From assembly GCF_000622385.1 (NCBI RefSeq), contig NZ_JASD01000008.1, positions 2,108,001 to 2,172,000 of the forward strand: a stretch of 64,000 nt of DNA. The letters are read 5' to 3'. Positions 51,555 to 61,630 of this stretch are shown here, one piece after another; position 1 is the first letter of the stretch; each line of letters starts with the position of its first letter. Below the pieces are notes generated by a model. The model searched no databases. It was not told the DNA's origin and saw nothing but the letters and a program-made list of their open reading frames with translations. This DNA comes from Sulfitobacter noctilucicola (GTDB taxonomy: Bacteria; Pseudomonadota; Alphaproteobacteria; Rhodobacterales; Rhodobacteraceae). Both the position numbers and the translations under genes were made by a program.

Positions 51555-53371
51555 TCCTCCATCGCTTCCAGTTCATCGATGAAGCCTGATATCATCGACA
51601 GACCTTTGTCCCAGAACGCCGGATCGCTTGCGTCCAGACCGAAGGGGGCCAAGAGCTCCTTGTGGTGCTTTGAGCCGCCCGCCTTGAGCATGTCGAAGTA
51701 TTTCTCTTCAAAACCCTCTTCTCCCTCTGCGTATACAGCATAGAGCGCGTTTACGAGGCCATCACCGAAGGCATAGGCATAAACGTAGAAGGGTGAGTGC
51801 ACGAAGTGTGGGATGTAAGCCCAGAAAGTCTCGTACCCGTCCATGAACTCAAAGGCTGGCCCAAGGCTCTCGGCCTGCACGGACATCCACAGCGCGTTGA
51901 TGTCGTCAGGGGTCAGCTCTCCGTTCCGGCGTGCTGCGTGCAGCTTGCATTCGAAGTCATAAAACGCGATCTGGCGGACGACCGTATTGATCATATCCTC
52001 GACCTTGCCTGCCAACAGCACCTTGCGCTCTGTTTGGGATTTGGCGTTATCGAGCATCTTGCGGAAAGTCAGCATCTCACCAAAGACACTTGCAGTTTCT
52101 GCCAGTGTGAGGGGGGTGGATGACAACATCTCGCCTTGGCCGGCGGCCAGAACCTGATGCACGCCGTGGCCCAATTCATGCGCCAGGGTCATGACGTCGC
52201 GAGGTTTTCCCAAGTAATTGAGCATCACGTAAGGATGCACGTCTGTCACTGTAGGATGCGCAAAAGCGCCCGGTGCCTTGCCCGGTTTGACACCCGCATC
52301 AATCCAGCCGCTGTTAAAGAAAGGCTTTGCCAACTCGCCCATGCGCGGATCAAACGCGGTGTAGGCGTCCATCACCATCTTTTCGGCCGTGGGCCAATCA
52401 ACAATGCGAGGGTCTTCCATCGGCAGTGGCGCGTTCCGGTCCCAGACCTGCATCACATCGAGGCCCAGCCATTTGCGCTTCAGTTCGTAGTACCGGTGGC
52501 TAAGTTTGGGGTAGGCTTTGACGACTGCGTCGCGCAGCGCTTCAACCACTTCCGGCTCTACCTGATTGCTCAGGTGACGACCTGTCTGCGCCGTTTCCAT
52601 CCCACGCCAGCGATCAATGATCTCTTTCTCTTTCGCTTGCGTATTATGCACGCGGGCAAAGGTTTTGACGTTTGCGCCGAACACCTCTGCCAATTCACGG
52701 GCACCCGCCTCTCGATTGGCGCGGTCGGGGTCTGTCAGCAGGTTGAGCGTACCTTCGATGCCCATGACCTCGCCATTCACCTCAAACTCGAGCCCTGCAA
52801 TCGTCTCGTCAAACATCCGCTCCCACGCATCGCCGACAACGCCGAGGTCATGCATGAATTTCTCAAGCTCGTCGGACAGTTGGTAGGGCTTCATCGCGCG
52901 AATCCGGTCGAAAATCGGCTTGTATCGCGCCAGATCTGCGTTCTTGTTCAACAGCGTGTCGAGATGGTCATCCGGCAGCTTGTTCAATTCCAAAGTGAAA
53001 AACACCAGTGGTGTGGTGAAGTTGGTGATCTTCTCTTGCGCGTCAGACATGAATTTGGCGCGGCCTGCATCTGTTGTCAGCTGGTAGTACCTTAGACCGG
53101 CAAATGACATGATCCTTCCGGCAATCTGGTTGATCTTTTCATTACGCAGCACGCATTCAAGCAGCCCGCCAGCGTCCAGTTCAGCCAGCTTGCCCTCATA
53201 ATCGGCGGCAAAACTGGCACAGGCCTGCTCAAGCCAGTCAAGATCGCGTTTGAGTTCGGGCGCGTCTTCACCGGTGTACAGATCGCTCAAATCCCATTCC
53301 GGCAGATTTCCAAGGTCTTTGGAGCCACCGCCAGCATTGGCGTCACGAACGGGGAAGGGAAGCTGAAACAT
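51551..53371 (-). CDS. pepF: Oligoendopeptidase F
   Basis: A 606-residue zinc metallopeptidase (M3) with HELGHGVH near residue 397 and the later zinc ligand Glu in LAETASVFGEM. It degrades short peptides in the cytoplasm. Length fits the family. Confidence 0.93.
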   Translation of the reverse strand: MFQLPFPVRDANAGGGSKDLGNLPEWDLSDLYTGEDAPELKRDLDWLEQACASFAADYEGKLAELDAGGLLECVLRNEKINQIAGRIMSFAGLRYYQLTTDAGRAKFMSDAQEKITNFTTPLVFFTLELNKLPDDHLDTLLNKNADLARYKPIFDRIRAMKPYQLSDELEKFMHDLGVVGDAWERMFDETIAGLEFEVNGEVMGIEGTLNLLTDPDRANREAGARELAEVFGANVKTFARVHNTQAKEKEIIDRWRGMETAQTGRHLSNQVEPEVVEALRDAVVKAYPKLSHRYYELKRKWLGLDVMQVWDRNAPLPMEDPRIVDWPTAEKMVMDAYTAFDPRMGELAKPFFNSGWIDAGVKPGKAPGAFAHPTVTDVHPYVMLNYLGKPRDVMTLAHELGHGVHQVLAAGQGEMLSSTPLTLAETASVFGEMLTFRKMLDNAKSQTERKVLLAGKVEDMINTVVRQIAFYDFECKLHAARRNGELTPDDINALWMSVQAESLGPAFEFMDGYETFWAYIPHFVHSPFYVYAYAFGDGLVNALYAVYAEGEEGFEEKYFDMLKAGGSKHHKELLAPFGLDASDPAFWDKGLSMISGFIDELEAMED

Positions 53372-53433
53372 GTGTCATCCTATATTGTGTTTCGAGGTAT
53401 CTAAGCGCGCGGACAGGCGGGAACAACCACTGC

Positions 53434-55032
53434 TCAACCGTAGATGCGCAGCATTTCGTTCAGATCGTCGAGCGTATTTGCTTCCGCCAGCGGTTTGTCC
53501 TGCCTCCAACGCTTCATTCGCGGGAACCTGAGGGCCACGCCTGATTTGTGACGGCTCGAGGCCTGAATGCCTTCAAACGCGATCTCAAACACATGGTGGG
53601 GCGTCACTTGCCGCACCGGACCAAAGCGTTGCTGCGTGTTTTTCCTGACCCAAGCAGTGATTTTGCGGAATTCGGCGTCAGTCAGTCCTGAATAAGCTTT
53701 TGTGAAAGGCACCAGATCATCGCCATTGCGTACAGCAAAGGTGAAATCGGTGAACAGGTTCGCGCGCCGACCGGAGCCGGACTGTGCATAAATCATGACG
53801 GCGTCTATGGTCAGTGGATCAAGTTTCCACTTCCACCAGTCGCCTTTCTTGCGGCCCGATAGGTAAGGGCTGTCCGCACGTTTCAACATGAGGCCTTCGG
53901 CGTTTTCGTCGCGTGCAGTGCTTCGTAGGCTGGCCAATGTGTCCCAATCCTCGAAGCGGTGCTGCGGTGATAGCTTGACCGGCGCATCTTCTGGTAGGTC
54001 AGCGCATGCCGCCTCAAGTAACGAACGGCGCTCTGCAAAAGGCAGCTGCCTGATGTCTTCTCCTTGCCATTCCAGCAGATCGTACGCATGCAACACAACC
54101 GGCGCTTCCGCTAATAGCTTCTTTGGCACCGTCTTGCGTCCGATCCGGGCTTGTAGCGCGTTGAAAGATGAGGGCTTCTCTTTATGAGCGGGCCAAACCA
54201 GAAGTTCACCATCCAAAACGGTCCCTGAAGGCAAGTGATCTATGGCGCTGACCAGTTCCGGAAAACGGTCGGTCATCAACTCCTCACCGCGTGACCAGAC
54301 AAAGTAATCACCATCCCGAAGGATCAATTGACCTCTGATCCCATCCCACTTCCATTCCGCGCGCCAATCTTCAGGCTCTCCCAGCGGTTCGGGTCCGTCT
54401 TCGAGCGCGTGAGCGAGGTAGAAGGGGTAGGGACGCGAGGCGTCGGCACTTGCGTCCTCCGCCTCAATCAAGCTGTGCCACGTGTCGGTATCAGGGTGCC
54501 AGTTCCCCATCAAACGGTGCGCCATCTCAGGCTCGGGTTTACCGGTCGCCTGCGCCAAGGCACGGGTCATCAGTTTCTGGCTCACCCCCATGCGGAAACC
54601 GCCTGTGATCAGCTTATTGAAGACGAACCGCTCAGTGCCGCCAAGCTGTCGCCATGCCTGCAAAACGAATGCCTTCCGCGCATCATCGTCGACTTCGGAA
54701 AGGCTGCGCAGGTCGCTGATCCACTGCGACAGGGATTGGTTGCTGACCGCAGCATTCTCCGGCAGAACGAGGGCAATAGTCTCCGCCAAGTCACCGACGA
54801 TGGCGTAGCTTTCCTCAAACAACCACAGCGGCACCTCACCGACTTCCGCAGCCCATTCCCGCAGGCGGGTCGCGGTTACAGCCCGCTTGGGGCGCCGACC
54901 GGAAAACAGCGCGACAGTCCAAAGCTTATCGTCATCCTCCGCCTCCACAAAATAGGCGGCAAGTGCTGCAACTTTGACAGTTGTTTTTGTGCTCTGATCA
55001 ATGGCGTTAAAGAGGGCGGCAAAACGTTTCAT
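53434..55032 (-). CDS. ATP-dependent DNA ligase
   Basis: A 532-residue ATP ligase with an N-terminal DNA-binding domain, the adenylation motif KWDG (nucleophile Lys228) and a C-terminal OB domain. Paired with an MBL exonuclease by a 4-base overlap, the known ligase/exonuclease module. In many proteobacteria an Lhr-type helicase and a phosphoesterase (PdeM) complete it; neither is next to it. Confidence 0.9.
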   Translation of the reverse strand: MKRFAALFNAIDQSTKTTVKVAALAAYFVEAEDDDKLWTVALFSGRRPKRAVTATRLREWAAEVGEVPLWLFEESYAIVGDLAETIALVLPENAAVSNQSLSQWISDLRSLSEVDDDARKAFVLQAWRQLGGTERFVFNKLITGGFRMGVSQKLMTRALAQATGKPEPEMAHRLMGNWHPDTDTWHSLIEAEDASADASRPYPFYLAHALEDGPEPLGEPEDWRAEWKWDGIRGQLILRDGDYFVWSRGEELMTDRFPELVSAIDHLPSGTVLDGELLVWPAHKEKPSSFNALQARIGRKTVPKKLLAEAPVVLHAYDLLEWQGEDIRQLPFAERRSLLEAACADLPEDAPVKLSPQHRFEDWDTLASLRSTARDENAEGLMLKRADSPYLSGRKKGDWWKWKLDPLTIDAVMIYAQSGSGRRANLFTDFTFAVRNGDDLVPFTKAYSGLTDAEFRKITAWVRKNTQQRFGPVRQVTPHHVFEIAFEGIQASSRHKSGVALRFPRMKRWRQDKPLAEANTLDDLNEMLRIYG

Positions 55033-56042
55033 GCGTCCTCCGACTGATCCAGAGATTCACCTTCGAACTGTGTCGGTACAACCTGAGCATTCCAACCGTT
55101 TTCGTTCAAGTATCGCATGAAGATATCAGTATAACCATGTGTTACATAAATATTTTCCGCGCCCGTCTTTTTGATGGCGGACAGAAGGCCATTCCAGTCG
55201 GCATGATCCGATATGATAAATCCGCGATCACCTGCACGGCGCCTGCGAATACCGCGCACAGCCATCCAGCCGCTGGCAAAAGCAGTCTCTTGCGGTCCGA
55301 ACTTCCGCGCCCAAGCGCTGCCCATCGCCGAGGGTGGCGTGATGACGATTGCGCCGGGGTGGTCCTTGTGAACCAGTTCTGCATCTGCCTGAACTGTATC
55401 GGGTAATGTGATGCCTTGATCACGCATGATCCGGTTTGTGTGTTCAATCGCTGTATGGGTCAGGATCGGACCAATATTCGGGTCCAGCATTGTCATGAGC
55501 CGCTGCGCCTTGCCCAAGGCGTAAGCGCCCAGAAACGCGGTCTTTCCTTGCGCAGCACAACCGGCCCACCACGTGTTAATCTGTGCGGCAATGTCGCTTT
55601 GCGGTGCCCAGCGGAAAACAGGCAAACCAAAGGTACTTTCGGTGATAAAGTGGTGGCAGCGCACAGGCTCGAACGGGTCGCTTAGCCCGTCATCGATAAC
55701 CTTGTAGTCGCCTGAAGCTACGAAAACCTCGCCTGCAACTTCTACCCTGATCTGCGCGGAGCCCGGCACATGGCCTGCCGGATGGAAGGAAACGAGGGCG
55801 TCACCGATCTTACGGACTTCTCCATATGCGATGCTCTCAGCCGAAATATCCCCAAGTCTGTGGCGCATAACAGGCAAAGCGATGTCAGTGGCAAGATATG
55901 TCCCCATCCCCCAACGTGCGTGATCCGCATGGCCGTGCGTAATCAGCGCACGGTCAACGGGCCGCCATGGATCAATATAGAAATCACCGGCGGGGCAGTA
56001 GATGCCTTTGTCTGTGAAGGTAAGAACGGGTGTGCGTGTCAT
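55029..56042 (-). CDS. Ligase-associated MBL-fold DNA exonuclease
   Basis: A 337-residue metallo-beta-lactamase fold protein with HGHADH (H36, H38, D40, H41) and the beta-CASP extension, the pattern of the ligase-associated 3'-5' exonuclease. Upstream member of the ligase pair. The ATG at 56042 is 39 bases after the hydrolase end. Confidence 0.88.
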   Translation of the reverse strand: MTRTPVLTFTDKGIYCPAGDFYIDPWRPVDRALITHGHADHARWGMGTYLATDIALPVMRHRLGDISAESIAYGEVRKIGDALVSFHPAGHVPGSAQIRVEVAGEVFVASGDYKVIDDGLSDPFEPVRCHHFITESTFGLPVFRWAPQSDIAAQINTWWAGCAAQGKTAFLGAYALGKAQRLMTMLDPNIGPILTHTAIEHTNRIMRDQGITLPDTVQADAELVHKDHPGAIVITPPSAMGSAWARKFGPQETAFASGWMAVRGIRRRRAGDRGFIISDHADWNGLLSAIKKTGAENIYVTHGYTDIFMRYLNENGWNAQVVPTQFEGESLDQSEDA

Positions 56043-56081
56043 GCCAGAAGAAGTAAGGCAGACTTGCGCTTTGCAAAGGGG

Positions 56082-57029
56082 TCAGGTTGTGACTGTACCC
56101 AGAAAATGCTGTTCGAGGCCGTCAAGAACAGGTACGCGAATGGCCTCTTGCTCCATCAGGATCTCATGTTCTGCGCCTTGAACCAGCTCAAGCCGCCCTC
56201 CGGTCCAATTCTCCATCCGTTCGTGGATCGGGGGCAGGGCGACAATGCGCTCGTTTGTGCCCAGCCACGTGAGTGAGGGCAGATTCGGAGCAGCGCGGCC
56301 GGCCAAGTGGTTGGTCTCCGCGAAGGCTTCGCGCAGCCAGACATAGCTTGGTCCACCAAGCGACAATTCGGGGTGAGCCTCCAGCTGATCCCGCATCATA
56401 TCGAACATTTGGCGGTCAGTGGTAAGCATATTGTCTTCGAAAGGCGCTGCTATGACATAGGGTTCCTTGACCGTGCCCGGAGGCATGCCATGCCCTTTGC
56501 CGATCCGCGGCATGGCATGGGCCAAAGTTTTTGCCAGCACCCGCAGATGCGGTTTGACGTAAATGCCCCACATCGGGCCGGTAAATGCCGCAGCCTGAAC
56601 GCCCATGCCTTCCATCACAGCCCGCAAGCCGATGCAGCCCCCCATAGAGTGCGCGAGCAGAAAGTAAGGACGCGGCAGATGCAGTGCGCGCGCGGCCCGC
56701 ATCATCGCGGCCACGTCTTTTTGATAGTCGGTAAAGGCCTCTACATGCCCGATCAGCGGATCGGGGATCAGGCGGTCCGCAAGCCCTTGTCCGCGCCAGT
56801 CAACAGCCATAGTGGCCAATCCGCGTGCCGCAAGATCACGCGCTGTGACGCCATATTTTTCAATATATTCCGTGCGACCGGGAAACAGCAGCACGGTGCC
56901 TTTCGCCCCTTCGAGAGGCCAGTGACCGACCCTGATCCGTTTCTGATCAGAGGTGACCGCCCAATGCGCAACCCCGCCCTCGGGGCCGGGATGCACATCG
57001 GTAAACAGGGGGGCCGGTGTCAGGTCCAT
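56082..57029 (-). CDS. Alpha/beta hydrolase
   Basis: A 315-residue alpha/beta hydrolase, similar to lysophospholipases and monoglyceride lipases, with nucleophile Ser in LLAHSMGGCIG. The catalytic His is late (GAEHEIL). The start overlaps the SCP2 gene stop as TGATG. Confidence 0.88.
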   Translation of the reverse strand: MDLTPAPLFTDVHPGPEGGVAHWAVTSDQKRIRVGHWPLEGAKGTVLLFPGRTEYIEKYGVTARDLAARGLATMAVDWRGQGLADRLIPDPLIGHVEAFTDYQKDVAAMMRAARALHLPRPYFLLAHSMGGCIGLRAVMEGMGVQAAAFTGPMWGIYVKPHLRVLAKTLAHAMPRIGKGHGMPPGTVKEPYVIAAPFEDNMLTTDRQMFDMMRDQLEAHPELSLGGPSYVWLREAFAETNHLAGRAAPNLPSLTWLGTNERIVALPPIHERMENWTGGRLELVQGAEHEILMEQEAIRVPVLDGLEQHFLGTVTT

Positions 57030-57319
57030 CAGGCCAGTACAGAAGCCAGCTTCATCGCCATGCCCATGTCACCGTCAACTTTCAGCTTGCCGGTCATAAA
57101 GGCGGAGGTGGCGTTCAATTCACCTTCAAGGATTTCACGGAAAGTGTCGGCATCTGCGCTCAACGTCACGTCGGCTTCTTCGTCTGCAGCACGGGCTCCG
57201 GTGGAGTCCATCATCACGGCACCTTCGCCTTCAATGTCAAACTTGGCTGTGCCGTCAAAATCGGCCCCCGCCAACTTTTCATTCAGTGCCACAACCGCCT
57301 GGTCAATAATATCGCTCAT
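57029..57319 (-). CDS. SCP2 sterol/lipid-binding-like protein
   Basis: A 96-residue SCP2-fold protein (VMMDSTGARAADEEADVTL, MTGKLKVDGDMGMAMKL). It probably binds a hydrophobic ligand, perhaps serving the hydrolase in the same operon. AAGGGC precedes the ATG; the longer frame is not family-like. Confidence 0.86.
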   Translation of the reverse strand: MSDIIDQAVVALNEKLAGADFDGTAKFDIEGEGAVMMDSTGARAADEEADVTLSADADTFREILEGELNATSAFMTGKLKVDGDMGMAMKLASVLA

Positions 57320-57393
57320 CGTACGCCCTTTTTGGCAAAATGGTGCCGGCACGTCTGGATTTGTGGCGGCAGCCTGTTACATTCACTGTTGTT

Positions 57394-57951
57394 ATGCGCA
57401 TCTTACCCGTCAACCTCAAACGTCACCTTACGGCACTCAGCGCCGCTGTGTTGCTATGCAGCACAGGTTTCGCGGATGCTGCGACGTCAGAACTCTTGCA
57501 TAGGTTGAAAAATGCTGATCCGGCAGAGGCCGCCCGCCTGAACAAGGAAATCAAGCTTGAGTGGGCGAAATCCGGGTCTGCAGCGATGGACTTGCTTTTG
57601 CGGCGGGGACGCGAAGCGTTGACCGAGGAAGACTACGGTCTCGCTATTGAGCATCTCACGGCGCTCACGGATCACGCCCCCCGATTTGCCGAAGGGTTCC
57701 ACGCCCGTGCAGAAGCGTATTTCCGGTCCGATCTTTACGGTCCTGCGCTGGATGATCTTGAAACAGTGCTTGCGCTAAACCCCGACCATTACGAAGCGAT
57801 CTTTGGACTTGCAGTAATGTTTCAACAATTCGGTAATTTGCGGCAAGCTGCCAAACTTTATCGTCAGGTATTGGCCATCCATCCCAATCACGAGAATGCT
57901 GCAAAAGCGCTCAGCGGGCTGAAACGCGACGGCATTGGCCGCGAACTCTGA
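57394..57951 (+). CDS. Secreted tetratricopeptide-repeat protein
   Basis: A 185-residue protein with a signal peptide (LTALSAAVLLCSTGFADA) and about three TPR helices pairs in residues 70-170 (GLAIEHLTALTDHAPRFAEG, PALDDLETVLALNPDHYEA). Probably a periplasmic scaffold. No Shine-Dalgarno is clear at ATG 57394. Confidence 0.8.
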   Translation: MRILPVNLKRHLTALSAAVLLCSTGFADAATSELLHRLKNADPAEAARLNKEIKLEWAKSGSAAMDLLLRRGREALTEEDYGLAIEHLTALTDHAPRFAEGFHARAEAYFRSDLYGPALDDLETVLALNPDHYEAIFGLAVMFQQFGNLRQAAKLYRQVLAIHPNHENAAKALSGLKRDGIGREL

Positions 57952-57963
57952 TCGGGGACAGAC

Positions 57964-60852
57964 GTGTCGAACCAAGGTAGGGTTGTGGCCGTTCTGGGCC
58001 CGACCAACACAGGCAAAACCACCTACGCAATCGAACGGATGCTGGGGCATCGCACAGGTGTTATCGGTCTGCCGCTTCGTCTGCTGGCGCGGGAGGTGTA
58101 TGACCGCATCGTAGCGCTGCGCGGCCCGTCTGTCGTTGCATTGGTAACCGGCGAAGAGCGGATCGTGCCACCGCGCACCCAATATTGGGTCTGCACGGTC
58201 GAGGCGATGCCGGAGGGTATGGGCGCGGACTTCCTCGCAATTGACGAGATACAGCTTTGTGCGGACCCCGAACGCGGGCATGTCTTTACTGACCGGCTGC
58301 TCCGTTCAAGAGGCTTGCATGAGACGCTTTTTCTCGGCGCGGACACGATGCGGGGCACCATTAATGCACTGGTGCCCCACGTCGAGCACATCAAACGGGA
58401 GCGAATGTCTGAACTTATCTATTCTGGTCAGAAAAAGATAAGTAGAATGCGCCCTCGAAGTGCAATAGTCGGATTTTCGGTTGAAAATGTATATGCCATC
58501 GCTGAGCTGATCCGCCGGCAGAAGGGGGGTGCCGCGGTTGTTATGGGCGCGCTTTCGCCCCGTACGCGCAATGCCCAAGTCGACATGTACCAGAACGGTG
58601 AAGTGGACTATCTCGTGGCGACTGACGCTATCGGCATGGGGCTGAATCTGGACGTTGACCATGTCGCATTCTCTGCGCTGTCGAAATTCGACGGGCGCCG
58701 GATGCGCCCCTTGGCACCGAACGAGTTGGCGCAGATCGCGGGACGTGCTGGACGCGGGTTCAAAAGCGGAACCTTTGGCACAACAGGTGATGCGCCCGCG
58801 CTAGACGACGGTGTGGCGCGTGCGATTATGGATCACAACTTCACCCCGCAGAACAAGATCAACTGGCGCAACCACGCTCTGCAATTTGGCTCGATCGACC
58901 GGCTTATTTCAACGCTTGAGGCAAAGCCCGATGACGAAAGGCTAGTTCGTGCGCGAGAGGCCGATGACCTAAAGGCATTGAAAACACTGGGGCAGGTGGA
59001 TGAAGTATTCGCACGCTGTACCAATGGCCCTTCGGTCAAGCTGCTTTGGGATGTCTGTCGCATCCCCGATTTTCGCGGGATCAGCAGTGCGGAACATGCC
59101 AGCCTGCTTGAGAGCATATTCATCGACCTGCACCAGCGCGGAACGATCCAGGATGACTGGCTAGCACGGCAAATTAAAAGAATTGATCGAACCGATGGCG
59201 ACATTGATGCGTTGTCCAAACGATTGGCGTTTATACGCACATGGACATACGTGGCGCAGCGCAAAGGCTGGACAAAAGACGAAAGCCATTGGCGCGGGGC
59301 CACTCGTGTCGTAGAAGACCGCCTATCAGACGCCCTGCACGAGCGTTTGACCCAAAGATTTGTAGACCGGCGCACATCCGTGCTTTTGCGCCGGCTAGGA
59401 CAGAAGGAAGCCATGGTGGCCGAAGTAAGCGATACCGGTGAAGTAACCGTCGAAGGCGAATTTGTAGGCAAACTGGACGGATTCCGTTTCCGTGCCGACA
59501 AAGGTGCGGGCGGTGCTGAAGAGAAAACGATCAAATCCGCAGCGTTGCAAGCGCTGGCACCACAGTTTCATTTGCGGGCTGACCGTTTTTATAACGCGCC
59601 CGACACCGAGATTGATTTCACCGAACAAGGTGGCCTGATGTGGGGCAGCTCGGCTGTCGGCAAGCTGGTTGCCGGCCAAGACGCGCTCAAGCCGCAGGTT
59701 GAGGTGTTCGTCGATGATGTCGCCGGACCGGAGGTTGCCCAGAAGGTTCAGCGCCGGCTGCAACACTTCATTGACCGCAAGGTCGCGGCCCTGTTTGAAC
59801 CTTTGTTGGGGCTTGCGTCCGACGAGGCCTTGAGCGGCCTCGCACGCGGGTTTGCGTTTCAAATGGTCGAGAGTTTCGGCGTTCTGCCGCGTTCGAAAGT
59901 TGCAGACGACGTAAAGTCACTGGATCAGGACGCTCGTGGTGCGTTGCGCAAACATGGTATCCGGTTCGGTCAGTTCACCATCTTCATGCCACTGCTGCTA
60001 AAGCCCGCTCCTACGCGTCTGCGCCTTGTGTTGTGGTCACTTTCCAAGGGTTTGACCGAATTTCCCGAAGCGCCCCCTCCAGGCTTGGTTACGATTCCGG
60101 TCGATGCTGGTGCGCCTGAGGGTGCCGATACAATGTCCGGCTACCGCAACGCCGGCACACGGGCGATCCGTATCGACATGCTGGAACGTCTCGCAGACAT
60201 GCTGCGTACCGAAGATTCGCGCGGTGGGTTTGAAGCGAAGGCTGACATGCTGTCGATCACTGGCATGACGCTGGAACAGTTTGCCGATCTGATGGGCGGG
60301 CTCGGGTATCAAGCCGAGAAAGACGAACGCGTTAAAGCGAAGCCGGTCACGGAAGTGGTGCCGGAGGCCGAAACCGACACTGCCGCCAGTACGCCAGTTA
60401 TGGACGTTGCCGCAAAGGCGGCCGATGGGGCAATCACGGGGGACGCAGAGGTCCCACCGGCCGATCCGGTTGATAAAATCATTGATGACGGCATCGCGCC
60501 GATTGCATCAGAGGCTGCCGAGCATCCAGAGCAAGAGCCTGCGATTGCGGACACATCCGAGACGGAGATCATGCCAGGCACTGCGCCGGATGCAGCCGTT
60601 GATGCAACGGAGATGGAAGTTTTTTATATCTTCACTTGGGGCCGTCCCGCCCGTAGCAAACCCAATCCGCGCCGTCAGACTGGTGACAAGCCGCGTGGCA
60701 AGGGCAAACCCGCACAGGGCAAGGGCCGTAAGGGCGGTGGCAAATCGGACAAGGCGCAGAACTTCTCGGCCAGACCACCGAGGAAAGAAAAAGCCATCGA
60801 TCCGGATAACCCCTTTGCAGCAGCATTGATGGGGTTGAAGGACAACAAGTAA
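57964..60852 (+). CDS. SUV3-like ATP-dependent RNA helicase
   Basis: A 962-residue helicase with Walker A GPTNTGKT (12-19) and DEIQ near 94-97, a second helicase domain (to about 320) and long C-terminal tail rich in Ala, Pro, Glu and then basic Gly/Lys/Arg. Similar to mitochondrial SUV3 and bacterial helicases. GTG start at 57964. First gene of the helicase-S4-fdxA-carD set. Confidence 0.88.
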   Translation: MSNQGRVVAVLGPTNTGKTTYAIERMLGHRTGVIGLPLRLLAREVYDRIVALRGPSVVALVTGEERIVPPRTQYWVCTVEAMPEGMGADFLAIDEIQLCADPERGHVFTDRLLRSRGLHETLFLGADTMRGTINALVPHVEHIKRERMSELIYSGQKKISRMRPRSAIVGFSVENVYAIAELIRRQKGGAAVVMGALSPRTRNAQVDMYQNGEVDYLVATDAIGMGLNLDVDHVAFSALSKFDGRRMRPLAPNELAQIAGRAGRGFKSGTFGTTGDAPALDDGVARAIMDHNFTPQNKINWRNHALQFGSIDRLISTLEAKPDDERLVRAREADDLKALKTLGQVDEVFARCTNGPSVKLLWDVCRIPDFRGISSAEHASLLESIFIDLHQRGTIQDDWLARQIKRIDRTDGDIDALSKRLAFIRTWTYVAQRKGWTKDESHWRGATRVVEDRLSDALHERLTQRFVDRRTSVLLRRLGQKEAMVAEVSDTGEVTVEGEFVGKLDGFRFRADKGAGGAEEKTIKSAALQALAPQFHLRADRFYNAPDTEIDFTEQGGLMWGSSAVGKLVAGQDALKPQVEVFVDDVAGPEVAQKVQRRLQHFIDRKVAALFEPLLGLASDEALSGLARGFAFQMVESFGVLPRSKVADDVKSLDQDARGALRKHGIRFGQFTIFMPLLLKPAPTRLRLVLWSLSKGLTEFPEAPPPGLVTIPVDAGAPEGADTMSGYRNAGTRAIRIDMLERLADMLRTEDSRGGFEAKADMLSITGMTLEQFADLMGGLGYQAEKDERVKAKPVTEVVPEAETDTAASTPVMDVAAKAADGAITGDAEVPPADPVDKIIDDGIAPIASEAAEHPEQEPAIADTSETEIMPGTAPDAAVDATEMEVFYIFTWGRPARSKPNPRRQTGDKPRGKGKPAQGKGRKGGGKSDKAQNFSARPPRKEKAIDPDNPFAAALMGLKDNK

Positions 60853-61239
60853 GTGTCCGGAACGAATGACAAACTGCGCGTGGACAAATGGTTGTGGCAC
60901 GCGCGGTTTTTCAAGACACGGACCCTCGCGGCATCACGTGTCAAAACGGGCAACGTGCGGATAAACGGAACAACTACTCACAAACCTTCCAGCACTGTGT
61001 GCAAAACGGATGTGCTGACCTTCGCACAAGGGGATGACATTCGCGTGATCCAGATAGATGCCTTGGGCGAACGCCGCGGACCGGCTCCCGAAGCGCAAAC
61101 GCTCTACACAGATTTGTCCCCGCCACAGCCCAAAGAAAAGAACATTCGATCTGAGAATCCGGCGTTTGACGGGAAGGGGCGCCCGACCAAGAAGGATCGT
61201 CGCACCCTTGATCTTTCTAAGGCCCGCCATCTTGAATGA
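60853..61239 (+). CDS. S4-domain RNA-binding protein (HslR-like)
   Basis: A 128-residue protein with an S4 domain at the start (LRVDKWLWHARFFKTRTLAASRV) and a basic tail. HslR binds stalled 50S-peptidyl-tRNA complexes in E. coli. GTG at 60853 follows the helicase stop with no gap. Confidence 0.88.
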   Translation: MSGTNDKLRVDKWLWHARFFKTRTLAASRVKTGNVRINGTTTHKPSSTVCKTDVLTFAQGDDIRVIQIDALGERRGPAPEAQTLYTDLSPPQPKEKNIRSENPAFDGKGRPTKKDRRTLDLSKARHLE

Positions 61240-61291
61240 TGTTGCACCCTGATTTAGTCAGTGGCCTAGCTTTCCTGACAGAGACCTCTCC

Positions 61292-61630
61292 ATGACCTAT
61301 ATCGTGAACGACAGCTGCATCGCCTGCAAATATACCGACTGCGTCGAAGTCTGTCCGGTGGACTGCTTCTACGAAGGCGAGAACATGCTGGTTATTCACC
61401 CGGACGAGTGCATCGATTGCGGTGTATGCGAGCCCGAGTGTCCTGCAGATGCGATCCGCCCCGACACGGAGCCAGATATGGACAAATGGGTCGAGTTCAA
61501 TCGCAAGTATTCCGAAATTTGGCCGGTCATCATCACCAAGAAAGATCCGCTGCCGGAAGCCGAAGAGCGCGATGGCGAAGCGGGCAAGCTTGAGAAGTAC
61601 TTTTCCGAAGCGCCCGGCGAGGGCGGCTGA
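61292..61630 (+). CDS. fdxA: 7Fe ferredoxin FdxA
   Basis: A 112-residue ferredoxin with Cys9, 12, 17, 21 and Cys40, 43, 46, 50, the pattern of a [3Fe-4S]/[4Fe-4S] protein ([26 protein letters not shown]). Electron carrier. Next to carD in many alphaproteobacteria. Confidence 0.94.
   Translation: MTYIVNDSCIACKYTDCVEVCPVDCFYEGENMLVIHPDECIDCGVCEPECPADAIRPDTEPDMDKWVEFNRKYSEIWPVIITKKDPLPEAEERDGEAGKLEKYFSEAPGEGG

Noticed and set aside
52136..53095. 319-residue frame on the + strand inside pepF
   Set aside because: A shadow; pepF carries its full zinc motif and family length.
56307..57503. 398-residue + frame across the hydrolase and SCP2 genes
   Set aside because: Overlaps two well-supported genes and has no recognisable domain.
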